44,084 nucleotides of DNA from Rhodothermales bacterium (GCA_022821845.1 JAJECT010000031.1:1-44084), one strand, 5' to 3'; positions 25,523 to 33,865 are shown, numbered from the stretch's first letter. Program-made: numbers and translations. Notes: generated from the sequence alone by a model not told the origin.

Positions 25523-27519
25523 CCGGCATGGAACAGGCGGCTGCGAACCGGGACGACTTGCTGGCGATTTACGAGCGCCTGTACGCGCCGAGGGCCATCG
25601 AGGAAAAGATGCTTCGGCTCGTTCGGCAGGGGCGCATTGCGAAATGGTTCAGCGGATACGGGCAAGAGGCCATCGCCACAGGGTGCGCGCTGGCGCTTGA
25701 AGCGCGGGACTATGTGCTTCCCATGCATCGGAATACGGGCGTCTGGACGGCGCGCGGCGTACCCTTGCGGCCGCTTTTTTGTCAACTGATGGGGCGCGAC
25801 GGAGGGTTTACCGGGGGGCGCGACCGGACGTATCATTTCGGACTGCCTGCGCGGCGCATCGTGGGGATGATTTCGCACATGGCGGCCATGCTGCCCGTGG
25901 CGTGCGGCCTGGGGCTGGCTTCGCAACTGCGCCAGGCGCGGTTCGTGGCGCTGTGTTTCGCGGGAGACGGGGGCACCCGCGAGGGAGATTTTCACGAAGC
26001 GATGAGTTTGGCGGGGTTGTGGAAATTGCCGGTCCTTTTCGTGGTCGAAAACAATGGCTACGGCCTTTCGACGCCGGTAGAGGAAGCCGTGCCCATAGGA
26101 GACATAGCCGACGCCGCGGCGGGGTACGGCATGCCCGGCATGGTGGTGGACGGCAACGACATACTGGAGGTGATGCGGGCGGTGCGGCGGGCGGCGGACC
26201 GGGCGCGCCGCGGCGACGGCCCGTCCCTTCTGGAAATGAAAACGTTTCGGATGCGGGGACACGAAGAGGCGTCCGGCACGGCCTACGTCCCCGATGCGCT
26301 CTTTGCCGAGTGGGCCGGGCGCGATCCGGTGGCGCGGCTTGCGCGGCAGGCGCTGGACGCCGGGCACGCTACGGAGGAGGAACTGAGGGCCGCGGAGGCG
26401 CGCATTGCCAGACAGGTGGAAGAAGACGTGGCGTATGCCCTGGCCCAACCGGCCCCGGAAAGTACGCCGCAGGCGGAACGGGCCGGGGTGTTTGCGCCCG
26501 TCCCTGCCGTGCGCGCCCCCTTGTCCGCCGCTGACCGGGACGCCGCCCCGACCAAGCGATACGTCGATGCGGTTTCGGAGGGGTTATGGCAGGCGATGGA
26601 GGCGGACGATTCCGTATTGCTGCTGGGACAGGACATTGCCGAATACGGGGGCGTATTCAAGGTAACGAAGGGGTTTCTGGAGGCGTTTGGCCCGGATCGC
26701 GTGCGTAATACCCCCATTATCGAAAGCGGGGCGGTGGGCGCTTGCATGGGCCTTGCGATCGAAGGGTTTCGCCCGGTTCTCGAAATACAGTACGCGGATT
26801 TCATTGCTTGCGGGTTCAACCAGATTGTCAATAACCTGGCCACGACCCATTACCGGTGGGGTCAGGCCCTGCCGGTAACGATTCGGGCGCCCATCGGGGG
26901 CGGAATCGGCGCGGGGCCGTTCCATTCGCAATCCAGCGAGGCCTGGTTTTGTCATATTCCCGGCCTGAAAGTGGCGTTTCCGGCCACGCCCTGCGACGCC
27001 AAGGGATTGTTGATGCAGGCGATCCGCGACCCGAATCCCGTGCTTTTCTTCGAGCACAAGCGTTTGTATCGCTCGCTGAAGGGGCCGGTCCCCGAGGCGC
27101 CGTACGACATCCCGTTCGGGAAGGCCCGCATCGCCCGGGAGGGCGCGGCGGCTACGGTAATCACTTGGGGCGGCGGGGTGTCGTGGGCTTTGGAGGCCGC
27201 CGAAGCGTGGGCCGCCGAGGGGTACGAACTGGAAGTGGTGGACTTGCGGACGCTTGCGCCCTGGGACGTGGAGACGACGCTGGCCTCGGTGCGGAAAACG
27301 AGCCGGGCGCTCGTCTTGCACGAGGCCCCGCTCTGCGGAGGATTTGGCGGCGAGGTGGCTTCCCGCATCGCGCAGGAGGCGTTCGGGCATCTGGATGCGC
27401 CGCCGATGCGGGTCGGGGCGGAAAGCACGCCCATTCCGTTTTCCGCCTCTCTCGAAGCAACGCTGTATTCCGCCCGCGCCAAATTGAACGAAGCCCTGCA
27501 TGCGCTGCTTTCGTATTGA
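25519..27519 (+). CDS. Fused alpha-beta E1 of a branched-chain-type 2-oxoacid dehydrogenase
   Basis: The 666-residue protein joins the alpha E1 part (about 1-330) to the beta part (about 350-666). The thiamine diphosphate motif is AGDGGTREGDFHEAMSLAGL through VVENNGYGLSTP (about 148-190); the beta part shows VLLLGQDIAEYGGVFKVTKG, TPIIESGAVGACMGLAIEG and VLFFEHKRLYRS. The fused order and motifs fit 2-oxoisovalerate dehydrogenase E1, which decarboxylates branched-chain 2-oxoacids to supply acyl-CoA for branched fatty acids; acetoin or pyruvate types are less likely. E2 and E3 genes are not in the window. The ATGA overlap with the sugar transferase ties their translation although the pathways are unrelated. 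Confidence 0.92.
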   Translation: MTGMEQAAANRDDLLAIYERLYAPRAIEEKMLRLVRQGRIAKWFSGYGQEAIATGCALALEARDYVLPMHRNTGVWTARGVPLRPLFCQLMGRDGGFTGGRDRTYHFGLPARRIVGMISHMAAMLPVACGLGLASQLRQARFVALCFAGDGGTREGDFHEAMSLAGLWKLPVLFVVENNGYGLSTPVEEAVPIGDIADAAAGYGMPGMVVDGNDILEVMRAVRRAADRARRGDGPSLLEMKTFRMRGHEEASGTAYVPDALFAEWAGRDPVARLARQALDAGHATEEELRAAEARIARQVEEDVAYALAQPAPESTPQAERAGVFAPVPAVRAPLSAADRDAAPTKRYVDAVSEGLWQAMEADDSVLLLGQDIAEYGGVFKVTKGFLEAFGPDRVRNTPIIESGAVGACMGLAIEGFRPVLEIQYADFIACGFNQIVNNLATTHYRWGQALPVTIRAPIGGGIGAGPFHSQSSEAWFCHIPGLKVAFPATPCDAKGLLMQAIRDPNPVLFFEHKRLYRSLKGPVPEAPYDIPFGKARIAREGAAATVITWGGGVSWALEAAEAWAAEGYELEVVDLRTLAPWDVETTLASVRKTSRALVLHEAPLCGGFGGEVASRIAQEAFGHLDAPPMRVGAESTPIPFSASLEATLYSARAKLNEALHALLSY

Positions 27520-27662
27520 CAGGGCGCCGGATCGCAGCCTCGGCATAAAACAACCGGACGTTCGCGGCGTATGGATGGTTCGTTCGCCGCGCAATCGACG
27601 TAGTGTCGAAACAAGCGGCGCGCGTTGTCTTTTTTTCATCATCCAGAACTTGCATTCAGAAC

Positions 27663-28145
27663 ATGGCGGAAAGTACTGCGAACATGCCTGCGAAAGGCGA
27701 AGCGGCCCCGGATTTCGAGGGATTGGCCCAGGGCGGCGAACAGGTGCGCCTCAGCGATTTGCGAGGCCGCAAGGTTGCGCTCTATTTTTATCCCAAAGAC
27801 GATACGCCGGGCTGCACGAAACAGGCCTGCAACCTGCGCGACAATCACCAGGCGCTGCTCGGCGCAGGCATTGCCGTCATCGGCGTGTCGCCGGACGACG
27901 AGGCGTCCCATGCGGCGTTCGTCGGAAAGTACGCCCTGCCGTTTCCCTTGCTTGCGGACGCGGACAAGAAGATTGTCCAGCGCTACGGCGTGTGGGGCGA
28001 GAAGAATCTCTACGGCAAGAAAACGATGGGACTCAAGCGCACGACGTTCCTTATCGACGAGGCGGGGCGCGTCGTCCATGTGTTCAAGCGCCCGAAGGTG
28101 GCGGAGCACGCCGAGGAAATCATGGCGAAATTCAATCTTGCGTAG
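27663..28145 (+). CDS. bcp: Peroxiredoxin, Bcp/PrxQ type
   Basis: This 160-residue cytoplasmic thiol peroxidase reduces hydrogen peroxide and organic peroxides. The active site is YPKDDTPGCTKQACNLRD with the peroxidatic Cys at 51 and the resolving Cys at 56, the five-residue spacing of the PrxQ group. KRTTFLIDEAGRVVHVFK is the usual C-terminal block. ATG 27663 gives the normal length; the frame extends 20 codons further left without family-like sequence. Its last 14 bases overlap the 3' end of the convergent lipoprotein gene. Confidence 0.95.
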   Translation: MAESTANMPAKGEAAPDFEGLAQGGEQVRLSDLRGRKVALYFYPKDDTPGCTKQACNLRDNHQALLGAGIAVIGVSPDDEASHAAFVGKYALPFPLLADADKKIVQRYGVWGEKNLYGKKTMGLKRTTFLIDEAGRVVHVFKRPKVAEHAEEIMAKFNLA

Positions 28146-28584
28146 GGCGCCATCGGAGCAGGAACGGCTCGTCGCCTTCCGGGTGCAACAGGTGGATTAC
28201 CGGGGATTTCAGTACGTTTGCGGGCAGGGGCACGACGATGCGGTCGTGGAGCCAGGCTTCGCAGGCGTCGCCGCCGGCGTCGTGGCGCAGCAGGACGGCT
28301 GCGGCCTGGCCCGTCGCGCGGCCCCGCGCTTCGAAGACGTGTTCGGCGCAGCCCCCCGCGTAGGCGACGAGTACGGAGAGCGAATCCGACACGATGGCGG
28401 GCGGTTCGTCGGGGGCGTGCGGCGCCAGGCTGGTGAGAATTTCGTACGGGTCGCCGAACCGTTCGGGGGCGGGCGGGGCGGACGGCGCCTTGCATCCGCT
28501 CCAGAGGGCGAGAAGGCCAACGCAGAGCGCGCAGCCGCCCGCCAGAATGCGGCCGCGCGTTATTTTTCGAACCTTACGTTGCAT
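28132..28584 (-). CDS. Small lipoprotein of unknown function
   Basis: The 150-residue protein has a basic start (MQRKVRKITRGR), a hydrophobic core and the lipobox-like end LLALWSGC (Cys 31), so it should be lipidated. The mature part is Ala/Pro-rich with VSDSLSVLVAYAGGCAEHVF and a C-terminal VIHLLHPEGDEPFLLRWRP, perhaps a small beta domain; no family was recognised. Its ATG is only five bases from the ATG of gatB on the other strand, so each promoter must lie inside the neighbour's coding part or start region. The 3' end overlaps bcp by 14 bases. Confidence 0.7.
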   Translation of the reverse strand: MQRKVRKITRGRILAGGCALCVGLLALWSGCKAPSAPPAPERFGDPYEILTSLAPHAPDEPPAIVSDSLSVLVAYAGGCAEHVFEARGRATGQAAAVLLRHDAGGDACEAWLHDRIVVPLPANVLKSPVIHLLHPEGDEPFLLRWRPTQD

Positions 28585-28589
28585 TGACT

Positions 28590-30272
28590 ATGGCGCATGT
28601 TGCGTACGAACCGGTCATTGGCCTGGAGGCGCATTGCCGGCTTCTTACCGATTCCAAGGCGTTCAGTTCTGATTCCGCCCGCTTCGGGGCCGGGCCGAAT
28701 GCGCATGTGGATCCGGTCAGCCTGGGGCATCCCGGCACGCTGCCCGTGCTGAATCGGCGCATGGTGGAATATACCTTGCGCATGGGTCTGGCTACGCAGT
28801 GCCGGATCGCGCCGCGCTCGGTGCTGGCGCGCAAACATTATTTTTATCCCGACCTGCCGAAGGGATACCAGATTTCGCAGTACGAAACGCCCATTTGCGC
28901 TGGCGGGCATGTGGATATCGCATTGCGGGACCCGGAGAACCCAGAGGCGGCGGCGGCCCGGAAGCGCATCGGACTCACCCGCATCCACATGGAAGAGGAC
29001 GCCGGGAGGTCCATTCACGACCAGGATCCGTACGACACGCTGCTGGACTACAACCGGTGCGGAACGCCGCTCATCGAAATCGTTTCGGAGCCGGACTTGC
29101 GCTCGCCCCGCGAAGCGTATGCGTACATGCGGAAGATTCGCCAGATCGTGCGGTACCTTGGCATTTCCGACGGCAATATGGAGGAGGGATCGCTGCGTTG
29201 CGACGCGAACGTGTCCATTCGGCCTGCGGGCAGCCGGAAATTCTTCGAGCGCACGGAGATCAAGAATATGAATTCGTTTCGGAATGTGGAGCGCGCCATT
29301 GAGTACGAGATTTCGCGGCAAATTCGCATTGTGCGATCCGGGGGCAAGGTGGTGCGGCAAACGCTGCTGTGGGATGCGGAGCGGCAGGAAACCCGCCCCA
29401 TGCGCTCGAAGGAGGAGGCCCACGATTACCGGTATTTTCCCGATCCCGATTTGCCGCCGGTGTTCGTCGCGGAGGAGGAACTGGACCGCTTGCGCGGCGA
29501 ACTTCCGGAAATGCCGGACGCGCGGCGGGCGCGTTTCATAGCGGCGTGGGGCTTGCCCGCCTACGACGCGGCGATTTTGACCGAGGAGCGCGACCTGGCA
29601 GATTATTTCGAGGAAACCGTGCGGGCGCTGGGCGCGGAAGGGGATGGCAAGGGGGCGTCTGGTCCGGAAGAGGGTGGCGTGGCGGGGGCGTCTGCAGAGG
29701 GGGGCGGGAAGGGGACGCATGGTCTGGAAGAGGATGGCGTGGCGGGGGCGTCTGCAGAGGGAGGCGGAAAGGGGGCGTCTGGCCTGGAAGAGGATGGCGC
29801 GGCGGGGGCGTCTGCAGAAGGGGGCGGGAAGGCAGCGCAGGGTCCGGTAAAGCGCGTCTCCAATATGATTATGGGCGACGTGCTGCGCGTGCTCAAGGAG
29901 ACGGGCATGGGGATTGAGGCGCTTCCCGTTCGTCCGCCTCGCCTGGCGGCGCTGGCGCGGCTGCGTCTGGAAGACCGGATTTCGTCCACGGCGGCGCAGG
30001 AGATTTTCGAAGCGATGCTGGAGCGGGAGGAGGCGCCGGAGGCCATTGCAAAGGAGCGGGACCTTATGCAGGTGTCCGATGCGGGTTCGCTTGCGCCCCT
30101 TGTGGAAAGCGTGCTGGACGACCATCCGCAGCAGGTGGCGATGTATCTGGGGGGAAAGGAGAGCCTGGTCGGGTATTTTATCGGGCAGGCGATGCGGCGG
30201 TTCGAGGGGGCCGCCGATCCGCGGCTTGTGCGCACGCTCCTCGTCGAACGGCTGGAAGCGCGGCGGAAATAG
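28590..30272 (+). CDS. gatB: Aspartyl/glutamyl-tRNA amidotransferase subunit B, with a repeat insertion
   Basis: The 560-residue protein is the kinase/tRNA-binding subunit of GatCAB, which turns Glu-tRNA(Gln) or Asp-tRNA(Asn) into the amide form. Signatures include YEPVIGLEAHCRL, HYFYPDLPKGYQISQYE, HMEEDAGRSIHD, DYNRCGTPLIEIVSEPDL and EIKNMNSFRNVERAIEYE, and the C-terminal tail domain with VSNMIMGDVLRVLKE. The GAVIGLE region (EPVIGLEAH) at the start supports ATG 28590 rather than the TTG six bases upstream. Between ADYFEETVRALGAE and KRVSNMIMGD there are about 66 extra residues made of three 20-residue repeats and a partial one (29637-29834), placed at the hinge between cradle and tail domains. 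gatA and gatC are not in the window. Confidence 0.95.
   Translation: MAHVAYEPVIGLEAHCRLLTDSKAFSSDSARFGAGPNAHVDPVSLGHPGTLPVLNRRMVEYTLRMGLATQCRIAPRSVLARKHYFYPDLPKGYQISQYETPICAGGHVDIALRDPENPEAAAARKRIGLTRIHMEEDAGRSIHDQDPYDTLLDYNRCGTPLIEIVSEPDLRSPREAYAYMRKIRQIVRYLGISDGNMEEGSLRCDANVSIRPAGSRKFFERTEIKNMNSFRNVERAIEYEISRQIRIVRSGGKVVRQTLLWDAERQETRPMRSKEEAHDYRYFPDPDLPPVFVAEEELDRLRGELPEMPDARRARFIAAWGLPAYDAAILTEERDLADYFEETVRALGAEGDGKGASGPEEGGVAGASAEGGGKGTHGLEEDGVAGASAEGGGKGASGLEEDGAAGASAEGGGKAAQGPVKRVSNMIMGDVLRVLKETGMGIEALPVRPPRLAALARLRLEDRISSTAAQEIFEAMLEREEAPEAIAKERDLMQVSDAGSLAPLVESVLDDHPQQVAMYLGGKESLVGYFIGQAMRRFEGAADPRLVRTLLVERLEARRK
29637..29834 (+). repeat. 60-bp tandem repeat inside gatB
   Basis: Three full 60-bp units start at 29637, 29697 and 29757, followed by a partial unit from 29817. 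Each unit codes 20 residues of the type EGGGKGASGLEEDGVAGASA. The repeat is in frame, Gly/Ala/Glu-rich and probably disordered. Confidence 0.95.
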
Positions 30273-30468
30273 GTTCTTTTGGGGGCTTGGCGGGCGTTTT
30301 CGGGGACGGGTGATTTTGGCGAGTTCGCGCATGCGCGGGCGTTCCTCATTTGCGTGCGCTCCTCGTCGAACGGCTGGAGGCGCGGCGGAAATAGGTTTGT
30401 GCGTGGCGGGCGTTTTCAGGGATGGGTGATTTGGGCGAGTTCGCGCATGCGCGGGCGTTACGCATTTA
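30226..30468 (+). repeat. Direct repeat of the gatB 3' end and its downstream region
   Basis: About 122 bases from 30226 (TGTGCGCACGCTCCTCGTCG, end of gatB and the following spacer) recur from about 30348 with few changes. Both hold CTCCTCGTCGAACGGCTGGA, GCGCGGCGGAAATAGGTT, a GGGTGATTT stretch and TTCGCGCATGCGCGGGCGTT. The second copy is a gatB end without a gene. Confidence 0.85.
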
Positions 30469-30777
30469 TGTTGTCGGTGGGGACATAAACCTGAAAATAC
30501 GCTAAAATTCAGGGATGGAGGTATTTAAAACCCATAAATCAAGCGAATTAGATCGAAAAATACACCACTTGGGCCATTAATTTCCTATTGAAAATTAAAA
30601 ATGAAAAACGCGGATATATTCGCGTACAGGTATATCCGCGTATCCGTATATTCGGATGCTTTCGGACGGAAAGGGCGGGGCGGACCTGGCCAGCCTGCGC
30701 GCGGAAGCCTTTTTCGCTGCGCGCGGCCGGGTTGCTCCTGCGCTGTTTTTGATTTACAACAAAAAACCTGAAAAATC
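30273..30777. other. Gene-free stretch between gatB and tpiA with AT-rich part and hairpins
   Basis: The first half is the duplicated gatB end (to 30468). From about 30480 to 30650 the sequence is clearly AT-rich in contrast to both sides. It contains the perfect inverted repeat CGCGGATATA (30609-30618) and TATATCCGCG (30631-30640) with a 12-base loop, followed by a smaller one, ATCCG and CGGAT around TATATT (30642-30657). The rest up to tpiA is GC-rich without an evident gene; the promoter of tpiA must lie here. Confidence 0.7.
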
Positions 30778-31560
30778 ATGCTGGTCGCCGGTAACTGGAA
30801 AATGCACATGGATGCGGGTAGCGCTCGCGCCCTGGCGCGCGACGTCGCGGAGGCGGTGGGAGATCCTGATGACGTGACGGTGGTCGTGTGCCCGCCGTTC
30901 GTGAGTCTGTCCGTCGTAGCCGAGGAGATAGCCGGTACGCCGGTCCTGCTTGGCGCCCAGAATATGCATGCGCGGGAGGCGGGGGCGTTTACCGGGGAAG
31001 TGTCTGCGCCCATGCTGACGTCGGCGGGGTGCCGGTACGTTATTCTGGGGCATTCGGAGCGGCGGCAGTATTTCGGGGAGACGGACGAAGGGGTGTGCGA
31101 GAAGATCGGGCGGGCGTACGCCCACGGCCTTGCGGTCATCGCGTGCGTGGGCGAAACGCTTGCGGAGCGCAAGGCGGGGCGGGCGGAGGAGGTCGTGGGG
31201 CGGCAACTGGCGCGGGGTTTGCGCGGCGTGGCGCCGGGCGAGCCGGATCAGCTGGTGATTGCGTACGAACCGGTCTGGGCGATCGGGACGGGCGAGACGG
31301 CTACGCCCGGACAGGCCCAGGAAATGCATGCCTTTATTCGGGAGCGGCTGAAGGAACAGTTTGGGCCCGAAATGGGCCGCGCCGTGTATATTCTGTACGG
31401 CGGGAGCGTGAAGCCGGGGAATGCGGCCGAACTGTTCCGGGAGGCGGACGTGGACGGCGGATTGATTGGCGGAGCCAGCTTGAATGGGGCGGATTTTGCA
31501 GCGATCGTGGAAGCGGCGGAAGAGTTTGCGGGATTTTGGGGCCGCCACGAAATTTTGTGA
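30778..31560 (+). CDS. tpiA: Triosephosphate isomerase
   Basis: The 260-residue cytoplasmic TIM barrel interconverts dihydroxyacetone phosphate and glyceraldehyde 3-phosphate in glycolysis. Catalytic residues are all visible: N6 and K8 in AGNWKMH, H92 in ILGHSERR and E164 in IAYEPVWAIGTG, followed by the phosphate-binding YGGSVKPGNAAEL and GGLIGGASL. The ATG at 30778 follows a 505-base stretch without a gene. The next gene is 93 bases downstream and belongs to another type of module. Confidence 0.98.
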   Translation: MLVAGNWKMHMDAGSARALARDVAEAVGDPDDVTVVVCPPFVSLSVVAEEIAGTPVLLGAQNMHAREAGAFTGEVSAPMLTSAGCRYVILGHSERRQYFGETDEGVCEKIGRAYAHGLAVIACVGETLAERKAGRAEEVVGRQLARGLRGVAPGEPDQLVIAYEPVWAIGTGETATPGQAQEMHAFIRERLKEQFGPEMGRAVYILYGGSVKPGNAAELFREADVDGGLIGGASLNGADFAAIVEAAEEFAGFWGRHEIL

Positions 31561-31653
31561 AAAATGCGTGAAAGGAACAGATGCGGGGTTACGGGATATG
31601 TTCTTGCAGGTCTATAGGGGTCCATCGAAACGCGGACAGGAGAGGGAATCGAT

Positions 31654-31989
31654 ATGACGGACGCAGCGCTATTGCAAGAAAAAGAGGCGGAGATAAAATC
31701 CGCTATCGAAAAAATCCTGCGGGATTGCCTTAAGACGGATGTTGTCTTTGACGATATCGTCATGCGGCTCCAGAATGACTATTACGATGACGAAGTCGAA
31801 GAATATCTTCGGATACGCGTCATTTTCGATGGGGAGCAGGAATCGCTGAATCTAAGGGAAGCGTGGGGTTGGACCGGGCAGCTCTGGGACGGACTGGAGG
31901 CGCTCGGGATGAAGGCCTTTCCGGTTACGACCTTTGTGGAAAAGTCAGAATGGGAGGAGGACCATGGCGTACGAGCAAAGACTGGTTGA
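31654..31989 (+). CDS. HEPN-associated small acidic protein, copy 1
   Basis: The 111-residue acidic protein contains AIEKILRDCLKTDVVFDDIVMRLQ, a central strand region LRIRVIFDGEQESLNLREAW and the end FPVTTFVEKSEWEED. I know related small proteins only as neighbours of HEPN genes; no catalytic motif is visible and it is not a nucleotidyltransferase. It overlaps the HEPN gene by 26 bases, as antitoxin-toxin pairs often do. A second copy of the pair lies at 32529. Both copies start in the shared context GGGAATCGATATGAC. I infer an antitoxin or partner subunit. Confidence 0.6.
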   Translation: MTDAALLQEKEAEIKSAIEKILRDCLKTDVVFDDIVMRLQNDYYDDEVEEYLRIRVIFDGEQESLNLREAWGWTGQLWDGLEALGMKAFPVTTFVEKSEWEEDHGVRAKTG

Positions 31990-32437
31990 GGCAGCCCGGA
32001 GTTTGGCCCGAATCGATAAACGTAAGCCGCGGCGGGCGAATTTATCTCGGGCGGCCAGCACAGCCTATTACGCGCTGTTTCACTGCCTGGCGCAGAATTG
32101 CGCGGATATGCTCGTAGGCGGTAGCTATTCAAGTCGTACTACGCGTGCGTGGAATCAGGCTTATCGGGCATTGCAGCATGGCAATACCAGGAATCGATGC
32201 AGAAACAAGGAAATAATTCGACAATTTCCTCAGGATATTCAAGAGTTTGCAAAGATATTTTGCGAGATGCAAGCCCAGCGAAATCAAGCGGATTACGACC
32301 CGCGCTTCGTACCATACAGATCGGAAGTGACGGGGGATATCAATAGGGTGGAGACATGCATTGACCGATTTGGAAAGGTTTCCATCAAGGATCGCCGGGC
32401 TTTTGCCGTGTATGTGCTGTTGCCGCTGCGGGCGTAA
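31964..32437 (+). CDS. HEPN-domain protein
   Basis: The 157-residue, mostly helical protein has the HEPN pattern: RANLSRAASTAYYALFHCLA at about residues 25-44 and AQRNQADYDPRF at about 104-115, the R-x4-6-type active-site region of HEPN ribonucleases (here RNQADYD, with the usual His not in place). HEPN proteins act as toxins or defence RNases, and in many operons pair with a small inhibitor. The start ATG (31964) lies inside the end of the partner gene. The weak active-site motif means that RNase activity is not assured. Confidence 0.7.
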   Translation: MAYEQRLVEAARSLARIDKRKPRRANLSRAASTAYYALFHCLAQNCADMLVGGSYSSRTTRAWNQAYRALQHGNTRNRCRNKEIIRQFPQDIQEFAKIFCEMQAQRNQADYDPRFVPYRSEVTGDINRVETCIDRFGKVSIKDRRAFAVYVLLPLRA

Positions 32438-32528
32438 TGGGGGGCGGGATGACGAAAACCTGCGCCCAGCAGCGACATTCGCTTTGCGCAGGGTCCGATT
32501 CACGAAAAAACGAAAGAAGGGAATCGAT

Positions 32529-32840
32529 ATGACAAAGGAAATATCCAAGGAGCTGCGCAAGCTCGTTGAAGACGTGTACAAGGAATGCTACGGCGACCAT
32601 GTGATCTTCAACGATTTCTTCCTCAAGTTCGATTACGACGAATATGGCGGCGAGATTCTTGTGGTCAAAGCGATTTTCGAGGGCAGCACCCAGAAGGGCT
32701 TGCGCGTCGATAGCGCCAGAGGGTTGATACGTCATCTTCGCAACAGGCTTGAAGAAGCTGGAATAGATGCGTTTCCTATCACGTCCTTTGTGGAAACGTC
32801 GGAATGGAAGGAGGTTTATGGAATGGGATCTTATTTATAG
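32529..32840 (+). CDS. HEPN-associated small acidic protein, copy 2
   Basis: This 103-residue protein is a paralogue of the gene at 31654: both have an N-terminal helix, a VIFxDxxx region, a LVVKAIFEGS/IRVIFDGEQ strand, and an almost identical end (FPITSFVETSEWKE versus FPVTTFVEKSEWEE). The ATG at 32529 is in the same GGGAATCGATATGAC context as copy 1. It overlaps the start of a broken HEPN gene by 23 bases, repeating the first pair's organisation. The two copies are clearly diverged in sequence, so the duplication is old. Confidence 0.6.
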   Translation: MTKEISKELRKLVEDVYKECYGDHVIFNDFFLKFDYDEYGGEILVVKAIFEGSTQKGLRVDSARGLIRHLRNRLEEAGIDAFPITSFVETSEWKEVYGMGSYL

Positions 32841-32911
32841 GGCGCGTAATCTTGCCGTTGCGGACAAGCGGAAGCCGAGGCAGGCGAACCTGCGTCGGGC
32901 AGCGAGCAGTA
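32818..32911 (+). pseudogene. Truncated HEPN gene, copy 2
   Basis: From ATG 32818 about 31 codons align with the N-terminus of the intact HEPN gene (DKRKPRQANLRRAASS against DKRKPRRANLSRAAST). After about base 32911 the similarity stops and the frame runs on for 58 unrelated codons to 33087, antisense to a cas gene. The stop of the - strand cas gene lies at 32949, only 38 bases further. The lost part holds the whole remaining HEPN fold, so the gene should be dead. Confidence 0.75.
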
Positions 32912-32948
32912 TTCCATTATTGTATATAAATCCCTTCTCCAAACATAA

Positions 32949-33865
32949 CTATATCGAATGCCATACAGTCTCCGGTGGCCCGAATGTACCATATCCACCC
33001 TGCTTGCTTCGTCGGATTGGTGATCGCAGGATGAAAGATATACTCCAGGAAGGGTACCAGCGATTACGATCTGATATGGACGGATGATAGTGGGCATGAG
33101 CCAGAAGAGATTTGACAACGTGTGGTGAGGCTGGTTTTCTCCAGATCGGCCAGGAATAATAACCGGATTTCCATGATCCTGAACATCCTTGAGTAAGCGT
33201 ACGGTCTCGACTTGCAAAGACCGGATGCATACTCAAGCCCAAAAGAGCCAGTGCCTCGGCACCCGGATTACTCGGTTTGTTTTCTGAACTAGGGTTATTG
33301 GCCCTCAGGGCATATACCCTGTCGTCGACAACATCCCATCCTAGGGAGGGGAGCTCGCTTTTATAGTCCCACGGTCCCTGTAAGGCAGTCTCAATATTCT
33401 CACCCAAGGTGTCGGTGAGGATTATGCGTGCCATTTCCAAAAATTTTTGTTGCCCAGCCACAAAGTATAAGTCGGAGGGTTTTGCTACCCCTTTTTTGTC
33501 CAAACTCCCTTCGGCCACCATAGCCATGGCCAGATTGCCACTTCGGTCACATTGCTTGGCTTGGTTGACATAGGATCTGATGTCTTGCGCTCTCAATTTC
33601 AACTCATCGGCTTTCGGGATATTTGATCCATCTGCCTGCCTCGGATTAAGGGCTACACTTTTTTGCCAATATGCAAATGTCTGTACTGCCTGGTTTACAA
33701 TTCTATCAATAGTAAACTTCTCATTGACGACGGCGTGAGGGGTAATGTCTTCACTCCACCACAAAAGTGGTTGCTCGTTCTCGTTGGCAAATGCTACTTG
33801 CACACCGAGAGCCGCCAGAAATCCCAAGGGATTCGTACCTTCTAGGCCAGTGAGATGAGTTCCTT

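Noticed and set aside
32818-33087. The fusion frame that continues the truncated HEPN gene to 33087 as a new protein
   Set aside because: The last 58 codons are antisense to the end of a cas gene and have no protein-like features.
32831-33217. A - strand frame of 128 codons at the end of the fourth effector subunit
   Set aside because: The subunit's own frame continues to a sensible end (GGYGTFGPPETVW), so no frameshift is needed and this is a shadow.
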